Assembly: GCA_035651595.1 (NCBI GenBank)
Contig: DASRFJ010000283.1
Span: forward strand, 1 to 26,965
Source: JAFARZ01 sp035651595
GTDB taxonomy: Bacteria; Actinomycetota; Actinomycetes; Streptosporangiales; Streptosporangiaceae
Direction: 5' to 3'
Length of the DNA: 26,965 nucleotides
Shown here: piece after piece, positions 22,286 through 26,965 of the stretch
Numbering within the stretch: the stretch's first letter is position 1
Layout: every line of letters starts with the position of its first letter
Notes under the pieces: model-generated
The model's database searches: none
What the model was told of the DNA's origin: nothing
The model's input: the letters and a program-made list of their open reading frames with translations, nothing else
Program-made: the position numbers and the translations under genes

Positions 22286-22696
22286 TCACAGCCGCTGCAG
22301 GGGGATCAGGCAGCGCCGGCCGGGGTACTTGCGTGCCCACGCTGTTATGAACGCGGCCAGCGTGGCCTCGGCCGACTGCTTGTCGAGGCCGCACGAGCAC
22401 CTGAAACGCCAGGGGGGCGGGGCGTCGCCGTGGCGGTAGTGCTTGACCGGGGGTGCGTCCGGCGCCAGGTTCGCCGCGATCGTCATTCCCGGTGTGCGCA
22501 CCGGTCCGCGCTCGGGTACGGGGCCGGTCCACGCCAGACGGCCGGAGCCGTTCCCGCCGGGGACAGGGCGCAACTCGCCGACGAGGTGATAACCGCGCTT
22601 GGCGTATCCAGGCTCATCGCGATGGAAGGTGTCCAGGCAGATGACGAGCGCGGGAGCAGGCTCGGGCTGAGACTTGGGCCTGCGGTGTCGTGGCAT
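22286..22696 (-). CDS. Unknown 136-aa protein
   Basis: ATG at 22696 follows AGGAGG 8 bases upstream, a strong site. The product has a beta-rich first half (PALVICLDTFHRDEPGYAKR), then a Cys pair (RFRCSCGLDKQSAEATLAAF), ending with a basic RKYPGRRCLIPLQRL. No known family. It sits between the arm-GIY-YIG fusion and the rep operon, so may be an accessory protein for excision or replication. Confidence 0.75.
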   Translation of the reverse strand: MPRHRRPKSQPEPAPALVICLDTFHRDEPGYAKRGYHLVGELRPVPGGNGSGRLAWTGPVPERGPVRTPGMTIAANLAPDAPPVKHYRHGDAPPPWRFRCSCGLDKQSAEATLAAFITAWARKYPGRRCLIPLQRL

Positions 22697-22743
22697 TGGG
22701 GTTTACCTCCTCTCATTTGTCTTCCGGGACCGGGGCGGGAGAG

Positions 22744-23217
22744 TCAGGCGGCCGGACGCGGGTCGGCGGGGATCCGCTTGTTCCACTCGGGCCGGTACCT
22801 ACGAATCAGCTGGGCCTCGCGCGCCAGCATCGCCTTCTCCGAGGTGCAGCGGATCAGCGTCACCCAGCCGACACGGGGCCGCTTGGCGCTGTTCCCAAGG
22901 TGCGCGCCGAGGCGGGCGAGGATGTTCCCGGAGCAACCGACGTAGACCGGGGTGTCATCTCCGGCGACTTCCCATAGCAGGTACACGTACCAGCCGGAAG
23001 GGTCGATGCCGTCCCCGTCCGAGGCGAGCAGTTCGGCGCGCACCCGGAGCTTTTCCTTGATGGCCAGGAACTGGTCGGCGTCGATGCGCTTGGCGAAGCA
23101 CTTTGCGCGCTCGGTGCCATCGGGCTCTCGCCACGTCGCCTTCCACCGCCTGCCCTTGCCGTACTTGGCAGTCTCCCGGCCGTCGCGGGTCAGCCACAGG
23201 TCTTTCACGTGTGCCAC
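22744..23217 (-). CDS. Integrase-type arm-binding domain fused to GIY-YIG nuclease
   Basis: The 157-aa product has two parts. Residues 1-60 (VKDLWLTRDG, KGRRWKATWREPDGTERAK, CFAKRIDADQF) match the N-terminal DNA-binding domain of actinomycete tyrosine integrases. Residues 75-150 form a GIY-YIG nuclease: WYVYLL, then VYVG (91-94), Arg102 (NILARLGAH), Glu134 (AREAQLIRR) and Asn146 (YRPEWNK), all expected catalytic positions. No tyrosine recombinase core. GTG at 23217 starts one base after the xis stop, exactly where an integrase gene usually follows xis. It may cut the element's att or arm DNA; see findings. Confidence 0.8.
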   Translation of the reverse strand: MAHVKDLWLTRDGRETAKYGKGRRWKATWREPDGTERAKCFAKRIDADQFLAIKEKLRVRAELLASDGDGIDPSGWYVYLLWEVAGDDTPVYVGCSGNILARLGAHLGNSAKRPRVGWVTLIRCTSEKAMLAREAQLIRRYRPEWNKRIPADPRPAA

Positions 23218-23218
23218 G

Positions 23219-23467
23219 TCAGGCCGCCGGACCGTGGACGCTCTCGGTAGTCTCACGGCGCTGCTGAGCGACCCAGGCGAGCACGTCGTCCCAGACGTAG
23301 CGGACGTCACGGCCCGAACGCGTGTAGGCCGGCCCTATGCCCCGGTAGCGCCACTCGGTCAGGGTCTTCACTGGCTTCCGCAGGTAGGCGGCGACCTCGC
23401 TGGGTGTGGCGAGGGGGCGTGGCGGCTGCGCGCGAGAGGCAGTCCGAGCATCCTTCTTGATCGACAC
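23219..23467 (-). CDS. xis: Excisionase (MerR-type HTH)
   Basis: The 82-aa product has LATPSEVAAYLRKPVKTLTEWR followed by GIGPAYTRSGRDVRYVWDDVLAWV, the standard winged HTH of AICE excisionases. It bends att DNA and steers the integrase to excision. GTG at 23467 follows GAGAAGGA at good spacing; an upstream GTG at 23512 is also in frame but lacks a ribosome site. The first five codons lie in the 127-base repeat, so a fragment is also found at window base 1-16. Next gene starts one base after its stop. Confidence 0.88.
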   Translation of the reverse strand: MSIKKDARTASRAQPPRPLATPSEVAAYLRKPVKTLTEWRYRGIGPAYTRSGRDVRYVWDDVLAWVAQQRRETTESVHGPAA

Positions 23468-23578
23468 GATTCCTTCTCGGTTAGCAGGGTTACAGTTGAT
23501 GAAGCAGGACACTATAGGACCCGTTGCGACGAAGCAAGTTGCCCTGACCTAATTAGATTGGAATACTGCCAACATGGC
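23452..23578. repeat. Exact 127-bp direct repeat, right copy
   Basis: Identical to bases 1-127. It covers the xis start, the divergent intergenic region and the first two codons of the regulator. Divergence begins at 23579 against base 128. Confidence 0.95.
23511..23573. promoter_or_regulatory. Divergent xis / regulator-integrase promoter region
   Basis: On the minus strand TATAGT (23516-23511) is a candidate -10 for xis. On the plus strand TTGCCC (23539-23544), a 17-base spacer and AATACT (23562-23567) lie just 6 bases before the ATG at 23574, which suggests a leaderless transcript. A TTGG-7-CCAA dyad (23558-23572) overlaps that start and may be the regulator's own operator. Two related units, GTTGATGAAGCA and GTTGCGACGAAGCA, also occur here. 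Confidence 0.55.
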
Positions 23579-24263
23579 AGGACGCACACGGGAACCAGGT
23601 CCCATCAGCATCCGCACCGCCGAGAACCTCCGCCGCATCCGCCTGGAACGGGGGCTCTCGTACGCCGAACTTGCACGGCGTCTCGCCAGGATCGGACACC
23701 CGATCCTGGACACTGGGCTGCTCAAAATCGAGAAGGGCGATCGTCGCGTCGACGTCGACGACCTAGTCGCACTCGCTCTCGCACTAGGGGTGACGCCCAA
23801 CAGGCTCATGCTGCCGGACGTTGACCTTCCCGGAGCTCCTGCCGAAGCCGGACTCACCGAAATCGTCAAGGGGAGGCCTTCTTGGCTGTGGGAGTGGGCT
23901 CAAGGCGAACGCCACCCTCCCATCCCGTTTGAGAATTCGCATTCTTGGTTCGGCGGAGGCCACAATCCGGACATTACATTCGCAATCGAGAATCGGCCCT
24001 ACCTGACTGGCCGAGCGGCCCGTGCCGAGATCGTCACCGAAAGCGTCACGACCCCAGAAATAGACATCGGCTTGCGGGAACTCATACTTGCAGTGACGTC
24101 GGTCATGGCAACGGGCCTGCGAAAGGGACGTCATTTTGACAGTCTCGCTTTCCAGGTCCGCCGCTTGGTTGAGCTGCTGCTCACATTTACTGAGAGACCA
24201 GCCGAGGAGCTAAGCGACGCGCTCCAAACCGAATCTCGCGAGGTCGAGGAGAAGAGCGAATGA
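23574..24263 (+). CDS. XRE-family regulator ahead of integrase
   Basis: The 229-aa product has an N-terminal HTH (about residues 12-60: IRTAENLRRIRLERGLSYAE, LARRLARIGHPILD, LLKIEKGDRRVDVDDL) and a variable C-terminal half of unknown fold. Codon use in the second half is less GC-biased than neighbours (AAATAGACATC, ATTTACTGAG), hinting at recent transfer. Its stop overlaps the integrase ATG (ATGA), so both are translated together. It probably represses its own, integrase and xis expression from the shared region. Confidence 0.85.
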   Translation: MAGRTREPGPISIRTAENLRRIRLERGLSYAELARRLARIGHPILDTGLLKIEKGDRRVDVDDLVALALALGVTPNRLMLPDVDLPGAPAEAGLTEIVKGRPSWLWEWAQGERHPPIPFENSHSWFGGGHNPDITFAIENRPYLTGRAARAEIVTESVTTPEIDIGLRELILAVTSVMATGLRKGRHFDSLAFQVRRLVELLLTFTERPAEELSDALQTESREVEEKSE

Positions 24264-25600
24264 GTGTCTCCGACAGGTGGCACAAGGCGTACCCCAAGCC
24301 CGGCGAGGAAGCGTGCAAGTGCGGTACCGCGAAGCACCCGCTTTACCCGTCCGCAAAGCACAAGCAGGGCGACCGCTGGGAAGTCCGCTGGCGTGACGAG
24401 AACAAGAAGCAAAAGCATAAGAGCTTCGCTAAGAAAGAGGGCAAGAACCCCGAGATTCATGCTGACGCATTCGACGCGAAAATCTCGGCCGAGCTGGACG
24501 CCGGCACCTACACAGACCCGGCCAGCGGCGACACGACGTTCGAGGACTACGCCGAGACCTGGCGCAAGGCCCGCACCCACGGGGAGACCACGGGCATCAA
24601 CGTAGAGCACCAGTTCCGGCTTCACGTCTACTCCGACCCTGATAATCAGGGCCGCAGCAGGCGCGGCGGCCCGGCACTGGGGCATCACAAGCTGCGCGAC
24701 CTCGCGAAAAGGCCGTCGCTTTCCCAGCAGTGGATAGCGGGAATGAAACTTGCCGACTCCACCAAGGTGAAGGTGGTCGACCGGGTATCAGAGGTCTACG
24801 CCGCGGCGGTCGACGACGGCCTGATTCCCCGCAACCCGCTGCACGCGAAATCAGTGTCGCGCCCCGATCCGGACGACCACGAGGCAATCCCGCTCACGCT
24901 CGCCGAGCTCGACGCACTGTCGCTCGCCCTGCGCCACATGCCAGGCTGCAAAGCCGACTGCGACCGGTGCGGGCCGTCCCGGTACGAGATCCTTCCCTAC
25001 CTCGGTGCCACGACCGGTGAGCGCCAGGGCGAGATGTTCGCGATCGACGCCGAGCAGGACATCGACTTCCTGCGGAGGGTGCTCCACGTGCGCCGCCAGG
25101 TGAAGATCATCCGCGGCAAGCAGGTGTTCGCGCCGATCAAGAACGACCGGGTGCACGATGTGCCGCTGACCGACGACGACGTGGTGATGCTGTCGGAGTA
25201 CATCTGCGCCTGCCCGCCGGAGAAGGTGACGCTACCGTGGGTCAAGGCCGACGGCGACCTGGTGACGTTCACGCTGCTGCTGTCGCGCGGGCCCGGCCTG
25301 CCGATGCACCGCAAGCCGGTCAATGACCGCTGGCGGGCCGCGCTGAAGCGGGCCGGCATCCCTGCCGACAGGTACCACATGATGCACGTCACCCGGCATA
25401 CCTTCGTGTCCGCGTGCCTGTCGGCCGGGATCAGCGTCCGCGCGGTCGCCGAGTTCATCGGCGACGCCGAGGCGACCGTGCAGAAGACCTACTCGCACAT
25501 GATGCCGGACGACCGGGACCGGGCCCGCAAGGCCAAGGGGCAGTTCTTCACCCGCAGCAGGCAGGCCGGCGAAGAGTCAGGCGCCCGTGATGTGCGCTGA
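24260..25600 (+). CDS. int: Tyrosine recombinase/integrase
   Basis: The 446-aa product has an N-terminal arm-type domain (RWEVRWRDENKKQKHKSFAKK), a core-binding domain (about 90-200) and a tyrosine recombinase catalytic domain. Catalytic residues seen: Arg255 (TTGERQGE), His376 and Arg379 (HVTRHTF), Tyr411 (TYSHMMPD). At the usual His/Trp position (LGH in relatives) it has Asp402 (FIGDAEATVQ). A Cys-rich stretch (GCKADCDRCG, 229-238) precedes Arg255. Integrates and excises the element between attP and host attB. ATG at 24260 overlaps the regulator stop. The attP-like locus begins at its 3' end. Confidence 0.93.
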   Translation: MSVSDRWHKAYPKPGEEACKCGTAKHPLYPSAKHKQGDRWEVRWRDENKKQKHKSFAKKEGKNPEIHADAFDAKISAELDAGTYTDPASGDTTFEDYAETWRKARTHGETTGINVEHQFRLHVYSDPDNQGRSRRGGPALGHHKLRDLAKRPSLSQQWIAGMKLADSTKVKVVDRVSEVYAAAVDDGLIPRNPLHAKSVSRPDPDDHEAIPLTLAELDALSLALRHMPGCKADCDRCGPSRYEILPYLGATTGERQGEMFAIDAEQDIDFLRRVLHVRRQVKIIRGKQVFAPIKNDRVHDVPLTDDDVVMLSEYICACPPEKVTLPWVKADGDLVTFTLLLSRGPGLPMHRKPVNDRWRAALKRAGIPADRYHMMHVTRHTFVSACLSAGISVRAVAEFIGDAEATVQKTYSHMMPDDRDRARKAKGQFFTRSRQAGEESGARDVR

Positions 25601-25880
25601 ATGTGCGCTGCGGGCGCCCGTGTGCGCCGAGGTTTCCGCGACGGTCAGCCGAGGTTCAGCCCGATCGGGCAGCTCACACCGGTGCTGTGGTCCGGGCAGT
25701 AGCCGTGCGGGACCTTGTACAGGTACTGCTGGTGGTAGTCCTCGGCGTACGAACACCCACCTATGCGCGACCTGCGCCGTTCCTCCGAAACCGCTGCTGA
25801 CCTGCAATTTCTGGTCTCATTGCGTCTCATTGAATCCGGGGTCATCCCAACACGATGTGCGCCGGATGTGCGCTGGCGCG
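25589..25880. other. attP-like site: paired integrase arm repeats around an msrA 3' fragment
   Basis: TGTGCGC occurs in pairs exactly 11 bases apart on both sides: 25591 and 25602 (left) and 25856 and 25867 (right), with a further copy at 25621. Between them lie a 105-base msrA 3' end and a 10-base-period direct repeat GTCTCATTG (25814-25832). Paired arm sites flanking a host-gene 3' end are the layout of an attP of tyrosine-integrase elements. Both arms on one molecule point to an excised or tandem form. The exact core is not determinable. Confidence 0.7.
25645..25749 (-). pseudogene. msrA: 3' fragment of msrA (methionine sulfoxide reductase A)
   Basis: The minus strand encodes YAEDYHQQYLYKVPHGYC and TGVSCPIGLNLG, then stops at 25645. 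This matches the C-terminus of MsrA (family: YAEDYHQQYL...GYC...TGVSCPIG). Upstream sequence (ARG-rich, from about 25750) is unrelated, so only about 34 codons remain. The position next to int suggests it is the part of attP that would restore a host msrA after integration. Confidence 0.8.
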
Positions 25881-25897
25881 TGCCCTGGAACGCAACA

Positions 25898-25923
25898 GGC
25901 CGCCCCGGCGAACCGAGGCGGCC
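25898..25923. terminator. Hairpin downstream of the 25934 gene
   Basis: GGCCGCC (25898-25904) faces GGCGGCC (25917-25923) with a 12-base loop, 11 bases after the end of the minus-strand gene. Plausible terminator; also limits read-through into attP. Confidence 0.4.
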
Positions 25924-25933
25924 CGAGTCCCGT

Positions 25934-26755
25934 TCATGCCGGGACGGCGAAGGGCACCGGAGGCCGCGCTGCTTGCGCCTTCAGAGCGGCGAACCGCTCG
26001 CAGCCCTCGTGCATGCCCCTGCCCGCAGGGACCGGGGTCCGTATGCGGCACTGGGCGTACCCGCACTGCCGCGACTCCGCCGAATCGGTTCTCCCTTCCC
26101 CGCTGACCGCAACCGGGTGCGCTTCCACGCCGGCCACCGCGGCGAGCAGAGGCGGCTGAGGAGATTGATTTTTATGAGGAGAAAGAGACTGAGGAGACAC
26201 TGGGGAGATGGGGTCGCCGAATTCGGCGACCTTTGCTGCCGGAAGTGGCGACCTTTGGGGGGTAATGCTCGCCGGTTCCGGCGACCTTTGAGGCTCATTG
26301 GTCGCCAGATCTGGCGAGCTTTGCCCGTCAAAGGATGCCGGTTCCGGCGAGCTTTGCGGCTGCTCGCGCGGTACCAAGGGCGGCACGACGAACCTCAGCG
26401 CGTGCCCCTTCGCGGCGAAGACGAGCCGTCCGCGCTTGTCCATGACGGGCTTCCCGTCCCGGCCGGTGATCGGCTGGCGCATCTCGTACCCGGCCGCCGC
26501 CAGGTCGGCCAGGACACGGGAGACCGCGCGGGCGCTCATGCCGCACCGCTCGGTGAGGCCGTCGCGCCACCTGCCGTGACGGAACTCCCCCTCAACCGGG
26601 ATCGCGGACCACGGCAGCTCGCCGTCCTTGAGTGGGTGCGCGACGGGGTCGCCGGCGTCGTCGGCGATCTCAGACGCCACGAGGCGCATCAGCGGGGACC
26701 ACTCGGGCGGTGCGCCGTCGCGGATCATGCGGCGAAGTTCGTAACCCACGGGCAC
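25934..26755 (-). CDS. Winged-helix regulatory/replication protein with Ser-Pro repeats
   Basis: The 273-aa product starts with RMIRDGAPPEWSPLMRLVASEIADDA, then a winged HTH (GLTERCGMSARAVSRVLADLAAAGYEMRQ), a family I know from actinomycete plasmids and AICEs. Residues about 133-187 are 11-residue repeats (QSSPEPASFDG, QSSPDLATNEP, QRSPEPASITP, QRSPLPAAKVA). The C-terminus has Cys (CGYAQCRIRTP). GTG at 26755 or at 26749 are both possible starts. The DNA of the repeats is palindromic (separate entry). Role inferred: copy control or replication licence. Confidence 0.75.
   Translation of the reverse strand: MPVGYELRRMIRDGAPPEWSPLMRLVASEIADDAGDPVAHPLKDGELPWSAIPVEGEFRHGRWRDGLTERCGMSARAVSRVLADLAAAGYEMRQPITGRDGKPVMDKRGRLVFAAKGHALRFVVPPLVPREQPQSSPEPASFDGQSSPDLATNEPQRSPEPASITPQRSPLPAAKVAEFGDPISPVSPQSLSPHKNQSPQPPLLAAVAGVEAHPVAVSGEGRTDSAESRQCGYAQCRIRTPVPAGRGMHEGCERFAALKAQAARPPVPFAVPA
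26212..26356. repeat. Five palindromic repeats inside the winged-helix gene
   Basis: Units of form TCGCC-N6-GGCGA followed by CTTTG (plus strand) recur with CTTTG at 26231, 26253, 26286, 26319 and 26352, so spacing is 22, 33, 33, 33. One is a perfect 20-base palindrome (26212-26231, centre GAATTC) and one a perfect 16-base palindrome (26302-26317, centre AGATCT). Others centre on GGTTCC or GGAAGT. The inner bases vary but often keep symmetry. Confidence 0.8.
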
Positions 26756-26899
26756 CGCCGGAGCGGCGCACGGGGGCGCTTGGGCAGCACGAAGCCGCCG
26801 GGCTATCGAGAGCCATGTCTGAGGATTTCCTTGGGAGGCGAGGACGAGTGCCTTAGCCGGGTTGACACCGGCCGGGAGCGGGGCGTGCCGGGATGGGGG
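26756..26899. other. Gene-free stretch upstream of the winged-helix gene
   Basis: Nothing firm is seen. TTGACA occurs on the plus strand at 26862-26867, but no matching -10 follows and the neighbouring genes run the other way. Confidence 0.3.
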
Positions 26900-26965
26900 C
26901 TACTCGTCTGCTGCGGCGCGGCGTTCGGGCCGCTCCGGGAGCTTCGCGCCGGGGACGCGAAGGTA
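26900..26965 (-). CDS. C-terminal end of a gene cut by the window edge
   Basis: The minus-strand frame entering at 26965 encodes YLRVPGAKLPERPERRAAAD and ends at a TAG at 26902-26900. Third codon positions are GC-rich. Too short for a family; start lies beyond the window. Confidence 0.4.
   Translation of the reverse strand, partial: YLRVPGAKLPERPERRAAADE

Noticed and set aside
21933..22532. Long N-terminal extension of the frame ending at 21585
   Set aside because: It overlaps two genes with better codon use and ribosome sites; only the part from 21932 looks coding.
25587..26159. 190-codon plus-strand frame over attP
   Set aside because: It crosses the arm repeats and the opposing msrA fragment and winged-helix gene; no coding signal.
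1..26965. CRISPR array, tRNA or rRNA genes
   Set aside because: No regularly spaced repeat with unique spacers, no cloverleaf end and no rRNA-like sequence was noticed by eye.

Overview
The window is high-GC actinobacterial DNA: it is rich in GTG and TTG starts, has strongly GC-biased third codon positions, and most neighbouring genes overlap by 1-8 bases. It reads as an actinomycete integrative and conjugative element (AICE-type) carrying phage-derived genes. The host genus cannot be fixed from the sequence. No tRNA, rRNA or CRISPR array was seen.

Layout. (1) 1-127 is an exact copy of 23452-23578, the divergent control region between xis and the regulator/integrase operon. (2) 258-5845 (+) is the transfer region: small unknown genes, a DUF2637 membrane protein, an HNH-like protein, an FtsK/TraB-type DNA translocase and two small Cys-rich genes, closed by two strong hairpins. 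(3) 6061-7861 (-) holds a DUF218 protein and a long XRE regulator, divergent from a four-gene operon (8012-9154, +). Next comes a methyltransferase-like gene whose SAM-binding motif looks lost (9384-10247), then a palindrome-dense gene-free stretch (10248-10724). (4) 10725-14644 (-) is a run of seven overlapping or adjacent genes around a phage tail-type protein. (5) 14886-16422 (+) has a serine recombinase and two lipoproteins. (6) 16419-23467 (-) is the replication and excision region: phage-like zinc proteins, one frameshifted gene, a primase-helicase Rep with an iteron-like array in its 3' end, small coupled genes, a fusion of an integrase-type arm-binding domain to a GIY-YIG nuclease, and Xis. 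(7) 23574-25600 (+) is an XRE regulator and the tyrosine integrase, followed by an attP-like locus with a 3' fragment of msrA between paired TGTGCGC arm repeats. (8) 25934-26965 (-) has a winged-helix protein with an internal palindromic repeat array and the tail of a cut-off gene.

How it works, by inference: integrase and Xis recombine the element at the 3' end of a host msrA gene, Rep replicates the excised circle, the FtsK-like translocase moves double-stranded DNA between mycelia with help from the DUF2637 protein, and the XRE regulators control the switch. Both integrase arms are present around the msrA fragment and no msrA 5' part follows. This suggests the sequence represents an excised or tandem form, not a simple integrated copy.

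The strongest items for a second look are the arm-domain/GIY-YIG fusion next to Xis, the attP in msrA, two DNA-level repeat arrays hidden inside coding sequence, the palindromic locus at 10.3-10.6 kb, and the 127-base terminal repeat, which may be an assembly-graph junction.
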